From an uncultured Verrucomicrobiales bacterium (GTDB lineage Bacteria; Verrucomicrobiota; Verrucomicrobiia; Verrucomicrobiales; Akkermansiaceae), in the NCBI GenBank assembly GCA_947039485.1, contig CAMQZC010000012.1:1-64000 (forward strand): 64,000 nucleotides of DNA. The letters run 5' to 3'. The translations under genes and the position numbers were made by a program. The notes beneath the pieces are model-generated. The model was not told the DNA's origin and ran no database searches. It worked only from the letters and a program-made list of their open reading frames with translations. Shown here piece by piece: positions 38,158 through 47,391 of this stretch; position 1 is the first letter of the stretch; every line of letters begins with the position of its first letter.

Positions 38158-38291
38158 AACAAGCACAACTGTCAGCACCACAGGAAATACCAGAAAAAAG
38201 CCAAGGGCTTACATCAAGCGCTTTCGTGCAACTATTGACTGCCCCATGGGCTCTCCTTAGCCTTGAGCCAACTATCTTTATCGAACGATAA
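38158..38291 (+). pseudogene. Decayed copy of the purA 3' end
   Basis: Resembles the last ~45-50 codons of purA (GAAAT-CCAGAAAA, CTTACATCAAGCGCTTT, ATTGACTGCCCC-TGGGCTC, ACTATCTTTATCGAACGATAA) but with small insertions and deletions that break the frame. Lacks any start. Part of the tandem duplication. Confidence 0.8.
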
Positions 38292-38315
38292 ATAGAGACT
38301 CACACATATATACTC

Positions 38316-38350
38316 AAAGCCCCCTGCCTCATGATGAAGCAGGGGGCTTT
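38316..38350 (+). terminator. Duplicate copy of the purA terminator
   Basis: Same stem as at 38003-38037 (AAAGCCCCCTGC / GCAGGGGGCTTT) with a changed loop; the T-run is interrupted (TTTATACTT). Confidence 0.75.
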
Positions 38351-38364
38351 ATACTTCTTAATTA

Positions 38365-38404
38365 GAAGAAAAAACAGCTTCCATCCTCAAATGAGGATGG
38401 AAGC
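38365..38404 (-). terminator. Terminator of rsmI operon
   Basis: 12-pair stem GCTTCCATCCTC / GAGGATGGAAGC (38377-38388, 38393-38404) followed on the minus strand by TGTTTTTTCTTC. A degenerate twin lies in the first duplication unit near 38060-38096. Confidence 0.85.
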
Positions 38405-38432
38405 ATAAGTGATGCGCATCAAGGCGCGACTC

Positions 38433-39143
38433 TTAGTCAGTTGAGCTTGACTGTAATCGGGGTGCATTTTGACCACCGATGAGAACGACCATCTCACCCT
38501 TAGGAGGATGCTTGGTAAAGGCCTCAGCTATCTCTGAGGCAGAGCCGCGATGATAGGTCTCAAACTTTTTTGTCAGCTCACGTGCAACGCAGCAAGGAAC
38601 ATCAGGATCAATGCTCGCCAGCGCGGTGATAGTCTTCACAATGCGGTAGGGTGACTCATAAAAGATACTGGTATGCGAGGCGTCAACTGCTGCTTGGAGC
38701 AGAGTGGCCTTGCGACCAGACTTAACGGGCAAAAATCCCGCAAAGAAAAAGGCGTCACAGGGCAGGCCTGAGCCCACCAAAGCGGTGATGACTGCCGAGG
38801 GACCAGGGAGCACTGTAAAGCCTACCTCGCGAAGCTTGAGCTCCTGAATGAGACGATAACCAGGGTCACTGACTCCGGGCATACCAGCATCACTCACGAC
38901 GGCAAAACGCTCGCCTGCAAGGGCGCGTGTGGCAATATCTGGAGCGCGTTGCAGCTCATTGTGCTCGTGCAGGCTGATGAGCTTCTTGTCACGAATCTCG
39001 TAATGAGCCAGCAGGAGCCCTGTATGGCGTGTGTCCTCGCAGCAAATCGTGTCCACAGATTGCAGCACCTCAAGGGCGCGGCGTGTGATATCCTCACGAT
39101 TCCCAATTGGGGAGGCTATAAAACTAACGGGGTATTCAATCAT
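38433..39143 (-). CDS. rsmI: 16S rRNA (cytidine-2'-O)-methyltransferase
   Basis: Methylates C1402 of 16S rRNA using SAM. 236 residues of the tetrapyrrole-methylase fold. Motifs: FIASPIGNREDITRRALEVL, VDTICCEDTRHTGLLLAHY, ISLHEHNE, VVSDAGMPGVSDPGYRLI, VLPGPSAVITALVGSGLP and FAGFLPVKSGRK. Its ATG overlaps the lptE stop (ATGA). Its 3' end is part of the tandem duplication. Confidence 0.95.
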   Translation of the reverse strand: MIEYPVSFIASPIGNREDITRRALEVLQSVDTICCEDTRHTGLLLAHYEIRDKKLISLHEHNELQRAPDIATRALAGERFAVVSDAGMPGVSDPGYRLIQELKLREVGFTVLPGPSAVITALVGSGLPCDAFFFAGFLPVKSGRKATLLQAAVDASHTSIFYESPYRIVKTITALASIDPDVPCCVARELTKKFETYHRGSASEIAEAFTKHPPKGEMVVLIGGQNAPRLQSSSTD

Positions 39144-39655
39144 CGTGTTCCAGTTTGGATAGCAACTTCATCGCCAATCTTACGCGCTGCGTAAGAGATA
39201 GCATTTTCACGAGCAGACTGCACATCACCCTGTTGGTTGAAGTAGCTGGCTGTCGAGTTAATTCGGTATTCCATAAGTACGTTGTTGGTCTTGTTGTCTA
39301 TAATGCGGTAAGTAACCATGAGTTCAACCTGGATTTCTGTACTAATATAGGTATCATACGGGTCAGGTCGCAGGGAGCTAAATTTAATCTCCGCCACCTT
39401 ACCCTCAACTCGACATTGAGCAGCGCTATCAGAGACCATCTTGAGGGCTCCATCGCGCTGCAAGGCATCAGCAATGGCATTTGTCACAAGAACAGCAGCC
39501 AGAGGTTCCAGTGTATTATTCTCGAACATGCGCACAGAGAAGCTATCGACAGAGTCTAGCTTCTCGGCTTTGAGTCCGGAAATATGGTAACCGCAGGAGC
39601 TCAGACTGAGCATCATAGCGCAGGATAAGCTCAAAATTGTAAAAATGCGTCGCAT
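39140..39655 (-). CDS. lptE: LptE-like outer-membrane lipoprotein
   Basis: 171 residues. Lipoprotein signal with lipobox LSSC directly followed by GYH (SSCGYHISG), the usual mature start of LptE, the plug of the LptD LPS translocon. IRI-like domain: VRMFENNTLEPLAAVLVTNA, IADALQRDGALKMV, YRINSTASYFN. Located between bamD and rsmI; bamD ends 37 bases upstream. Fits an LPS-carrying outer membrane. Confidence 0.88.
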   Translation of the reverse strand: MRRIFTILSLSCAMMLSLSSCGYHISGLKAEKLDSVDSFSVRMFENNTLEPLAAVLVTNAIADALQRDGALKMVSDSAAQCRVEGKVAEIKFSSLRPDPYDTYISTEIQVELMVTYRIIDNKTNNVLMEYRINSTASYFNQQGDVQSARENAISYAARKIGDEVAIQTGTR

Positions 39656-39692
39656 GGTGTATTTATAACTAAGATGTTAGCTCACTGAGCTC

Positions 39693-40652
39693 TTAGCGCC
39701 CTTTCGCTTGGAGTTTTTTCCTAGCATCAGGGAGTAGTGCCTCAGCTTTAGCTGCGGCGGTTGCGTTAACATTCTTCTGACGCGCAATATCCTCCAGGGT
39801 GAAGACCGCTGCTTGATACTCGTGCGCACGGTCAAGATAGTAGAGAGCAACTTGGAGCTGCTGCTCGACCATGAGGCTGCGCATATTAGCTGCCTCCTTG
39901 AGGGCTTTCTTGGCCTGAGGATGGTTGGGGTAGAGGAGGCAGAACTCATCAAAAGCTTCCTCAGCTTTGCTGACATTGACCATGTTCTTGTTGCCAGAAG
40001 CGTATGAATCAGCCCAAATCTTAGCCACCATCAGCTGAGCTTCGGGAGCATACTTGCTATCGGGGTAGCTCTCAACAACCTGAGTGAAGACGACGCGAGC
40101 TTGTTCAGGCATACCATTATCCATGAGGTACTTACCGAGCACGGATGCCGACGTAGCCGCCATATCGTTATATGGGGCGTTCTTGATGATGGATTGCAGC
40201 CAGCCGATGACGACACCGGATTCAATGCCAACCTCCCAGAGGCCTAAAACCTTGACCTTAGTCTCGCCGCTAGCCGCGGCATGTGCCATAGAGAGCTGGT
40301 GATGGAGAGCTTCAGTGTAGAGTGGGCTGTGTTCATACTCGGTTACCACCTTCTCATACTGTTTGAAAGCATCGCGGTAACTAGCCTCAGCCTCATAGCA
40401 CTCTCCCATCAGGATGCGTGCCTGAGCTGCATTCGGGGCGAGGCGATGACGTACGGCAATTTTTTTAAGCTTCTTGATTGCCTTGCGGTGCTCGCCCTTT
40501 TGAATATAACCCTGAGCTTCGCTCATAAGCGTGTCAGCTACATTATCAGTCGCTTGCACGCTGCCTACAGGCACCGCAACATCGGTGGACTGATTGCAAC
40601 TCAGCAATGAGAGTGCGGCAGCTGCCGTTAAAATTGTCAGAGTTTTTTTCAT
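39693..40652 (-). CDS. bamD: BamD-like outer-membrane assembly lipoprotein (YfiO family)
   Basis: 319 residues from ATG 40652 (MKKTLTILTAAA). Lipobox LLSC. TPR units follow: DTLMSEAQGYIQKGEHRKAI, ARILMGECYEAEASYRDAFK with EHSPLYTEAL, MPEQARVVFTQVVESYPDSK and ADEFCLLYPNHPQAKKA-like AFDEFCLLYPNHPQAKK. BamD is the essential partner of BamA for beta-barrel insertion. Longer than E. coli BamD (~245), with extra C-terminal repeats. Groups with lptE. Confidence 0.88.
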   Translation of the reverse strand: MKKTLTILTAAAALSLLSCNQSTDVAVPVGSVQATDNVADTLMSEAQGYIQKGEHRKAIKKLKKIAVRHRLAPNAAQARILMGECYEAEASYRDAFKQYEKVVTEYEHSPLYTEALHHQLSMAHAAASGETKVKVLGLWEVGIESGVVIGWLQSIIKNAPYNDMAATSASVLGKYLMDNGMPEQARVVFTQVVESYPDSKYAPEAQLMVAKIWADSYASGNKNMVNVSKAEEAFDEFCLLYPNHPQAKKALKEAANMRSLMVEQQLQVALYYLDRAHEYQAAVFTLEDIARQKNVNATAAAKAEALLPDARKKLQAKGR

Positions 40653-40654
40653 CT

Positions 40655-40696
40655 TAAAAAAAAGATAACACGCTTGCCCTATTAAGAGCAAGCGTG
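40655..40696 (-). terminator. Terminator of hisI
   Basis: 9-pair stem CACGCTTGC / GCAAGCGTG (40669-40677, 40688-40696), followed on the minus strand by TTATC and eight or more T. It also lies in the bamD promoter region (TTGCTC at the complement of 40686-40691). Confidence 0.75.
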
Positions 40697-40715
40697 AAAT
40701 TGGAGTTTTTGTGAC

Positions 40716-41186
40716 TTACTTCTTGCCGTAAACAGCATCAGCGTCAAAGCAGCAGCCGGCATCAGCAGCAGCGAGATCAGTAGGCACGTCGGCCTGAGCA
40801 GCATCACCAAAGGGGATGGAGCGGAAGAAGCAGGAGTGATGTCCTGTATGGCAGGCACCTGCTCCAACTTGATCAACCAAGAGAACTAATGCATCTTGGT
40901 CACAGTCGATGAGAATCTCGTGAATCTTTTGGATATGACCAGAAGTCAGGCCCTTATGCCAGATTTCTTGGCGTGAGCGGGAGTAGTAGACAGCCTCGCC
41001 CAAAGCGATGGTCATCTTGAGGGATTGCTCGTTCATGTAAGCAAGCATAAGAGGCTGCTTAGTCTTGTAATCCACAGCCATGGCAGGGATGAGACCATCA
41101 GAGTCATACTTAGGCATGAGAGTCATGTTGGACTCCACCTCTTTATAGCTGCCGCGAGGGGCAAAAATGATGTTATTATCTGTCAT
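40716..41186 (-). CDS. hisI: Phosphoribosyl-AMP cyclohydrolase
   Basis: Third step of histidine synthesis. 156 residues, without the HisE pyrophosphohydrolase domain. Motifs: [39 protein letters not shown], the metal-binding [15 protein letters not shown] and [14 protein letters not shown]-terminal tail with CC ([15 protein letters not shown]) is extra. Monocistronic with a near-leaderless promoter. Confidence 0.95.
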   Translation of the reverse strand: MTDNNIIFAPRGSYKEVESNMTLMPKYDSDGLIPAMAVDYKTKQPLMLAYMNEQSLKMTIALGEAVYYSRSRQEIWHKGLTSGHIQKIHEILIDCDQDALVLLVDQVGAGACHTGHHSCFFRSIPFGDAAQADVPTDLAAADAGCCFDADAVYGKK

Positions 41187-41196
41187 ATCGGTAGGA

Positions 41197-41224
41197 ATTA
41201 TACGTTAATATACTTAAATAGCAA
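41197..41224 (-). promoter_or_regulatory. Promoter of hisI
   Basis: TTGCTA (complement of 41219-41224), 16-base spacer, TATAAT (complement of 41197-41202), 10 bases before the ATG. Confidence 0.8.
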
Positions 41225-41297
41225 GTGCATTTTCATGCATTAAGCTCAAGCAACTACGAGAACTTATGACAAGTCTGTCTTTTTATGAATTTGTGAG

Positions 41298-41326
41298 CTG
41301 ACAAGAGCTCTGCTATCTGCTAAAAT
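41298..41326 (+). promoter_or_regulatory. Promoter of dnaE
   Basis: CTGACA (41298-41303), 17-base spacer, TAAAAT (41321-41326); the ATG is 14 bases after the -10 box, with no ribosome binding site between. Confidence 0.75.
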
Positions 41327-41340
41327 ATGCCTCACAAGAT

Positions 41341-44300
41341 ATGGCATTTTCCCACCTCCACGTCCACAGCGAATTCTCTCTCCTCGATGGCATGATTCAC
41401 ACCAAGGAGCTCATCAAGCGTAGCGCTGAGCTCGGTATGGACTCCGTAGCAATCACCGATCATGGCAATGTCTTTGGCGCGATTGAGTTCATGGTCAATG
41501 TCAAAAAACACAACAAGGGTATTCTCGCGTGGAACAAGGAACACCCCGAGGAGCAGAAGCCTGTCTTTAAGCCCATCCTCGGCTGCGAAATCTACCTCTC
41601 CCCCACCGACATCAACATCAAAAAGCTCATCCCTGGCCGCCGCAAAAGCTGCCACCTTGTGCTACTTTGTGAGAACAACCGCGGCTGGGAGAACCTCATC
41701 CGACTCATCTCTCGCTCGCATCTCGATGGCTTCTACTACAAGCCTCGCGTCGATATGGCGACGCTGCGTGAGCTCTCTGAGGGACTCATCTGCCTCACAG
41801 CCTGCCTTGGCGGCCCCTTGCAAGAATGGATACTCCAAGATCAGCCAGAAAAGGCGGAGCAGGTCCTAGAGGAGCTCATCGACATTTATGGCAAGAATAA
41901 TGTCTTTGTCGAGCTCCAAGACCATGAGATTCCCGAGGAGCATCGCTGCCTCCCTGAGCTTGTGCGTATCGCACGTAAGTACGATGTGGGACTCGTTGCG
42001 ACCAATGACGCTCACTTCCTGCGAGCTGAGGATCACGAGGCACACGACATTCTCATCTGCGTGGGTACAGGCAGCAAGCGCGATGACCCCAACCGCATGC
42101 ACTACCCTACCAGCTCATACTTCAAGAGCGAGAAGGAGATGCGCGATCTCTTTGCCGACTACCCTGAGGCCTGCGACAACACCGCCATCATCGCGGAGCG
42201 CTGCAACATCTCCATCAAGCTCGACGCAACCTCCACCGAGCGATACCCTGAGTACAACCCACCCGATGGCAGCAGCCGCGAGGACTATATGCGCAGAATC
42301 TGCCATGAGGGGCTCATCACGCGCTACGGTCTCGAGCGCGCCACGACGGACGCTGAGCTAACGGTGCGTCTCGACTATGAGCTTGGCATCATCAATCAGC
42401 TGCGCTTCCCCAGCTACTTCCTCATCACTGCTGATTTTATCAACTGGGCCAAGGAGCAAGACATCCCTGTGGGACCTGGTCGTGGCTCAGCTGCAGGCTC
42501 ACTGGTCGCCTACTGTATGAATATCACCGATATTGACCCCATTGAGTTTGGGCTCATTTTCGAGCGCTTCCTCAATCCTGAGCGCGTCAGCCCCCCCGAT
42601 ATTGATATTGACTTCTGCCAAGCAAGGCGTGGCGAGGTCATCGACTATGTGCATCACAAGTACGGTGAGCGCAACGTCACCCACATCATCACCTACGGCA
42701 CCATGGGTGCCAAGTCTGTCATTAAAGATGTCGCCCGTGTGCTCGATATGAGCTACGGCGATAGTGACAAGATAGCCAAACTCATCCCTACAGGCCCCAA
42801 GGTCAGCCTCGCAACAAGCTACAAGGAGAGCGAGGATCTGCGCAACCTGCTGGAGATGGATGATAGCTCTCGCGAGGTCTGGAATCTCGCAGAGAAGCTC
42901 GAGGGCACCATCCGCAACGTGGGCATGCATGCCGCAGGTGTGGTGATTGGTGACCGCGAGCTCGATGAGTACATCGCGCTAACACGAGATGACCTCAGCA
43001 ACCCCAAGGGCGAAGTTGTAGCGCAGTGCGACATGGACGCCATTTACAACGCAGGTCTGCTCAAGATGGACTTTCTCGGTCTCAAGACCCTCACCGTGAT
43101 GAAGGATGCAGAGGGCTACGTGCGATGGCGCGAGCCTGGCTTCTGCTTTGACAAGGTTGATATCTGTGACAAGCTCACGCTTGATCTACTCAACCGCGGT
43201 GAGACGCTGGGTATCTTCCAGCTTGAATCAGGCGGCATGGTTGATACCTGCAAGCGATATGGCATCGACAACATTGAAGACATCATTGCACTCCTCGCAC
43301 TCTATCGCCCCGGGGCGATGCAGTTCATTGATGAGATGATCTCGGTGAAGAAGGGTCACAGCCAGGCTGTCTATGAGCATCCCCTGCTGGAGCAGATTTC
43401 TGGTCTCACCTTTGGTGTCATGATTTATCAGGAGCAGGTACAGGCAGCCGCCAAGCTGCTAGCAGGCTATACGCTGGGTGGTGCTGACTTGCTGCGCCGA
43501 GCTATGGGTCACAAGGACATGAAGGAGATGGCCGAGCAGCGTCGACGATTTGTCGAGGGCTGCGACAAGGTCAACAACATCTCAGCTGACGTCGCCAACG
43601 CCATCTTCGATAAGATTCAGATGTTCGCTGGCTACGGCTTCAACAAGTCTCACTCCGCCTGCTATGGTCACATCTCCTACTGGACAGCCTACCTCAAGGC
43701 TCACTTCCCTGTGGAGTTCCTCTGCGGTCTGATGACCAATGAGTCGACCAATGAGAAGATTGGACTCTTTATCCTTGAGGCGAACCGCATGGGCATCGAA
43801 GTACTCGGCCCCTGCGTGAATCACTCCTCCGTAAAATTCCAGCCCGAGATGATGCCCAATGGCCGCCTTGCGGTGCGCTTTGGTCTCGCATCGGTGAAGA
43901 GCATGAGCTCTGAGACCGTGCGCGTGATTGTCGAGGAGCGTGAGAAGAATGGCCCTTACGAGAGCTTGGAGGACTTTTGCTACCGTATCCCCCCTCAAAA
44001 CGTGCGCCGCAACCAGATTGAGGTACTCGTGCAGGTGGGAGCCTTTGACTGGATGCTCCAGACACGAGCCCATGTTTTTAGTATCATTGAGCAGAGCATC
44101 GCAGGCGCAAGCAGCGTGCACAAGGATGCAGAGAGTGGGCAGATGTCGCTCTTTGATATGACTGAGGCGAGCATCGCCCCGCAGCAGCATCTTATCCTCG
44201 AAGAGTGGCCCAAGAAAGACCGCCTTGAAAAGGAGAAGGAGCTCACGGGTGCCTACTTCACAGGTCACCCGCTGGATAACATGCGCGGCATCATCGACCA

Positions 44301-44850
44301 TGAGCGCTACCTCCCCATCGGCATCATGCACGAGATGGAGGAGAATGAGATTCGCGGCAGCCACACGATTGCGGGCATGCTGCGTACGGTGACGGTCAAG
44401 ATGAGCAAGAGCGGACAAAAGTTCGCCATTATCATGATTGAGGACTTCTCAGGCCAGACTGAGGCGCTGCTCTGGGGTGACTCCTACAGCAAGGCTGCCG
44501 ATCAGGCTGATCTGCTAACGGAGGGCAACTTTGTCAAGTTCCGCGCACGCATCAACATTGATGAGCGTACGCAGGGTAAAAAGGTCTCGGCCAATGGGCT
44601 TGAGTCGCTACGCTCAACGAAGCGCAAGACGGAGAAGAAGAACTACTATGAGATTGTGTTCAACACAAGCCGCCACAATAGCAAGAACCTTGATCAGGTG
44701 AAGAACATCCTATTTGATCACTCAGGTCGCACGCCTGTGCACATCACCTTCCGCAACTCCCTTGGCCAGCGCCTGAGCATCGAGCTCGGTGAGCGCTACC
44801 GCGTCAAACGCAGCCCTGAACTCGACGAGGCTCTCTCACTCTATAGCTAA
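41341..44850 (+). CDS. dnaE: DNA polymerase III alpha subunit
   Basis: Replicative polymerase, 1169 residues, DnaE1-type size. N-terminal PHP domain (LHVHSEFSLLDGMIHTKEL, VAITDHGNVFGAIEF) keeps metal-binding histidines. Polymerase core: DIPVGPGRGSAAGSLVAYCM, the catalytic PPDIDIDFCQARRGEVIDYV, and FAGYGFNKSHSACYGHISYW. A helix-hairpin-helix region (VLVQVGAFDWM) and a C-terminal OB domain (FAIIMIEDFSGQTEALLWGD) follow. A serpin-like gene starts 7 bases after its stop. Confidence 0.97.
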   Translation: MAFSHLHVHSEFSLLDGMIHTKELIKRSAELGMDSVAITDHGNVFGAIEFMVNVKKHNKGILAWNKEHPEEQKPVFKPILGCEIYLSPTDINIKKLIPGRRKSCHLVLLCENNRGWENLIRLISRSHLDGFYYKPRVDMATLRELSEGLICLTACLGGPLQEWILQDQPEKAEQVLEELIDIYGKNNVFVELQDHEIPEEHRCLPELVRIARKYDVGLVATNDAHFLRAEDHEAHDILICVGTGSKRDDPNRMHYPTSSYFKSEKEMRDLFADYPEACDNTAIIAERCNISIKLDATSTERYPEYNPPDGSSREDYMRRICHEGLITRYGLERATTDAELTVRLDYELGIINQLRFPSYFLITADFINWAKEQDIPVGPGRGSAAGSLVAYCMNITDIDPIEFGLIFERFLNPERVSPPDIDIDFCQARRGEVIDYVHHKYGERNVTHIITYGTMGAKSVIKDVARVLDMSYGDSDKIAKLIPTGPKVSLATSYKESEDLRNLLEMDDSSREVWNLAEKLEGTIRNVGMHAAGVVIGDRELDEYIALTRDDLSNPKGEVVAQCDMDAIYNAGLLKMDFLGLKTLTVMKDAEGYVRWREPGFCFDKVDICDKLTLDLLNRGETLGIFQLESGGMVDTCKRYGIDNIEDIIALLALYRPGAMQFIDEMISVKKGHSQAVYEHPLLEQISGLTFGVMIYQEQVQAAAKLLAGYTLGGADLLRRAMGHKDMKEMAEQRRRFVEGCDKVNNISADVANAIFDKIQMFAGYGFNKSHSACYGHISYWTAYLKAHFPVEFLCGLMTNESTNEKIGLFILEANRMGIEVLGPCVNHSSVKFQPEMMPNGRLAVRFGLASVKSMSSETVRVIVEEREKNGPYESLEDFCYRIPPQNVRRNQIEVLVQVGAFDWMLQTRAHVFSIIEQSIAGASSVHKDAESGQMSLFDMTEASIAPQQHLILEEWPKKDRLEKEKELTGAYFTGHPLDNMRGIIDHERYLPIGIMHEMEENEIRGSHTIAGMLRTVTVKMSKSGQKFAIIMIEDFSGQTEALLWGDSYSKAADQADLLTEGNFVKFRARINIDERTQGKKVSANGLESLRSTKRKTEKKNYYEIVFNTSRHNSKNLDQVKNILFDHSGRTPVHITFRNSLGQRLSIELGERYRVKRSPELDEALSLYS

Positions 44851-44857
44851 CTCGACC

Positions 44858-46177
44858 ATGCATAAGCTTGTAAAGAAACTTGAGGGCAAGAGCCTGCGCA
44901 TCTTTGCAGGCATCACCATGCTGGGACTAAGTATCGGCATGGGCATCAAGCTGTATTCTGATGGCTACGTGAGCAACATATCAAACGATATTCAAGATCT
45001 CATTGAAGATGAGGATAGCGCGAGAATCGGGCTTAGACCAACCGCTCAAATCCCTGCGAATGGCGTCAAGAGCAGTGAGCTGAGCCTAAATCTGCTCAAG
45101 GTACTTGCCAAGAAGACCAAGCAGACAAACTTCATCTTCTCACCCCTTGCTCTAGAGCAGAGCCTAGAGCAGCTCAAGCATATCCTCTCAGAGGAGGATA
45201 AGAAGCTGCTTGATGCCCTCCCCCTTCAGCGAGCTAGTTCTAACTTAGAGCTGGGCAGCCCTGCGCGAGGTGTCGCCAGCTTTTATATTGATCGCAGCAT
45301 CTCTCAGGCTCAGTGCCCGAGCTTTGACTTTGCCCAGCAGCGTGACAAAAGCATCATTGATCTCAATGGCTTGGTAGAGAAATCAACCCATGGCGCCATC
45401 AGCCACATCATCAATGGCGAGATTATTCGCCCCAAGAGCAAGCTCATCGGCATCAACGCCATCACGCAAGAGCTAGCATGGAGGGAGCCCTTTATCAATG
45501 ATGAGCAAGAAGGCATTAGCTTTATCGAGGAATCTGGTCGAGAGACCACGGTAGCATCCATGAGTAGCATCAGCCGTGACACCTGCTATTTGAGCTACCC
45601 GGACTACGATGTTTACGCCATCATGCTGCAAGAGGATGAGTACGCCTCGGCGCTGCTTCGAAAAAAAGGTCAGGATATCCGCCCTAGCTTCCTGACCATC
45701 ATCGTCCCTAAAAAACCTATCCGCGAATTCATCACAGAGCAACTCAGCACAAAAAAGCTCAGTGAGATACGCCACGAGCTCATTGTGAAGAGCCATAACC
45801 CCATCAATCGCAAGCTAAGCATGCCGTGCTTCAGCCTGCAGCCACACATTTACGACATGCAGCCGCTGATGCGTGAGATTGGCCTCAATTCACTCTTTCG
45901 CCATGGGCGAAGCCAAGGTCTCAAAATTGATCGCTTCATCCAAGTCTGTAGCATCAACATGCAGCCAGAGATGCACGAGGAGCCAATGCAAAACATCTCC
46001 GATGAAAAACTAACCCAGTGCAGAGAGAATCTACAACAGAGGAAGAAAGAGGAGATGAGCCCTGCCAGCACCACCGCAGCTGCCCCCCTCATCATCAATC
46101 GGCCATTCCTTTGGATGGTGGGTGATCTGAGCAGCGATGAGCCCCCATCCCTCATGGGGATTATTGAGCGGCTTTAA
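44858..46177 (+). CDS. Membrane-anchored serpin-like protein
   Basis: 439 residues from ATG 44858 (MHKLVKKLEGK); a longer frame overlapping dnaE is unlikely. One helix (~13-33) anchors it, so the serpin part is probably periplasmic. Serpin landmarks in order: TNFIFSPLALEQSLEQL (90-106), LNGLVEKSTHGAISHIING (169-187), GINAITQELAWREPFIND (198-215), MPCFSLQPHI (322-331) and NRPFLWMVGD (414-423). The segment that should be the reactive-centre loop (~368-410) is long, charged and Met/Glu/Gln-rich, without a normal hinge, so protease inhibition is doubtful. It overlaps the convergent sufS by 4 bases. Confidence 0.8.
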   Translation: MHKLVKKLEGKSLRIFAGITMLGLSIGMGIKLYSDGYVSNISNDIQDLIEDEDSARIGLRPTAQIPANGVKSSELSLNLLKVLAKKTKQTNFIFSPLALEQSLEQLKHILSEEDKKLLDALPLQRASSNLELGSPARGVASFYIDRSISQAQCPSFDFAQQRDKSIIDLNGLVEKSTHGAISHIINGEIIRPKSKLIGINAITQELAWREPFINDEQEGISFIEESGRETTVASMSSISRDTCYLSYPDYDVYAIMLQEDEYASALLRKKGQDIRPSFLTIIVPKKPIREFITEQLSTKKLSEIRHELIVKSHNPINRKLSMPCFSLQPHIYDMQPLMREIGLNSLFRHGRSQGLKIDRFIQVCSINMQPEMHEEPMQNISDEKLTQCRENLQQRKKEEMSPASTTAAAPLIINRPFLWMVGDLSSDEPPSLMGIIERL

Positions 46178-47391
46178 CGCAGCATATCCAGTGCGCGAGC
46201 CGTAGCCGCGATAGCAGCATCAATCTCAGCCTTCGTGTTGTAGGCCGCGACCGAGTAACGCGTGGTACCCGTGACACCTAGCATCTGCATTAGCGGCTGG
46301 CAGCAGTGATGCCCCGTGCGCACAGCAACGCCCATCTGATCGAGCAGCATGCCCAAATCATAGTGATGCACGCCATCGACTAGCACAGAGACCAGCGAGC
46401 CTCGCTGGCTGCTATCACCCAGCAGATGCATACCCGGCAGTGACTCTAACCCAGCGCAGAGCTGAGTCATCAGGGCATGCTCGTGGGCAGCAATCTTGTC
46501 GATGCCAAGGGTGTCAATAAAGTCCATGGCGCGAGCCAGCACGATATTACCCTCGATATCGGGGGTGCCAGCCTCATACTTATAAGGCAGATCATTGTAG
46601 GTCGTGCCAGAGAAGCGTACCTCCTTGATCATCTCGCCTCCACCCTGCCATGGGGGGAGCTCAGCGAGTAAGGACTCACGCCCCCAGAGCACACCCGTGC
46701 CAGTTGTTGAGTATATCTTATGCCCTGAGAAGGCGTAGAAATCACAGCCCCAGTCAGCGAGCTTGAGCTCTACATGACCCGTGCTCTGCGCACCATCCAG
46801 CAGACAGAGGCAATCAGGGCTAGCAGACTTGGCGCTCGCTATCATCTCCTTGATGGGATGCAGGATGCCTGTGGCGTTGGAAATAGCAGGAAAGGCGAGC
46901 ATACGCAGCTTGGGACTGAGCATGGCGCAGTATGCCTCCATATCAAGAGTCATGTCCTCACGCAGAGGGATGGGGCGCAGGATAGCTCCGCTGCGCTCAC
47001 AGAGCATCTGCCAAGGCACGATGTTAGAGTGGTGCGCATCGTAGGTGACGAGGATTTCATCACCAGGGGATAGGCGCGAGGTGATTACCTCGGCGACGAG
47101 GTTGATGGAGGCAGTTGTCCCCGATGTAAAGATAATCTCGCGCGAGCTATCTGCGCCAACAAAGCTAGCCACGCGCTCACGTGCCTGCTCGTAGGCCTCG
47201 GTGGCGAGGCGGCTCAGGTAGTGTGCGCCGCGATGGATATTGGCGTTTTGCTGCTCGTAGTAATAACTAATAGCATCCAGCACGCAGCGGGGCGTTTGAC
47301 TCGTTGCGGCGTTATCGAGGTAAATGAGCGGTGACTTCCCCTGCTTGAGCTCCAAGATGGGGAACTGCTCTCTAATTAGTGGATCAATCAA
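46174..47391 (-). CDS. sufS: Cysteine desulfurase, SufS type
   Basis: PLP enzyme releasing sulfur from cysteine for Fe-S clusters. 405 residues. Motifs: YLDNAATSQTPRCVLDAI, FTSGTTASINLVAE, AHHSNIVPWQ, LLDGAQSTGH, the PLP lysine in FSGHKIYSTTGTGVLWG, and the active cysteine in VRTGHHCCQPLMQ. Its start overlaps the upstream gene's stop by 4 bases. No sufBCD or sufU is adjacent; the NifU-like/GGGtGRT pair elsewhere in the window could be a user. Confidence 0.94.
   Translation of the reverse strand: MIDPLIREQFPILELKQGKSPLIYLDNAATSQTPRCVLDAISYYYEQQNANIHRGAHYLSRLATEAYEQARERVASFVGADSSREIIFTSGTTASINLVAEVITSRLSPGDEILVTYDAHHSNIVPWQMLCERSGAILRPIPLREDMTLDMEAYCAMLSPKLRMLAFPAISNATGILHPIKEMIASAKSASPDCLCLLDGAQSTGHVELKLADWGCDFYAFSGHKIYSTTGTGVLWGRESLLAELPPWQGGGEMIKEVRFSGTTYNDLPYKYEAGTPDIEGNIVLARAMDFIDTLGIDKIAAHEHALMTQLCAGLESLPGMHLLGDSSQRGSLVSVLVDGVHHYDLGMLLDQMGVAVRTGHHCCQPLMQMLGVTGTTRYSVAAYNTKAEIDAAIAATARALDMLR

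Noticed and set aside
43582..44418. 278-codon minus-strand frame over dnaE
   Set aside because: Antisense shadow of the polymerase gene, without motifs.
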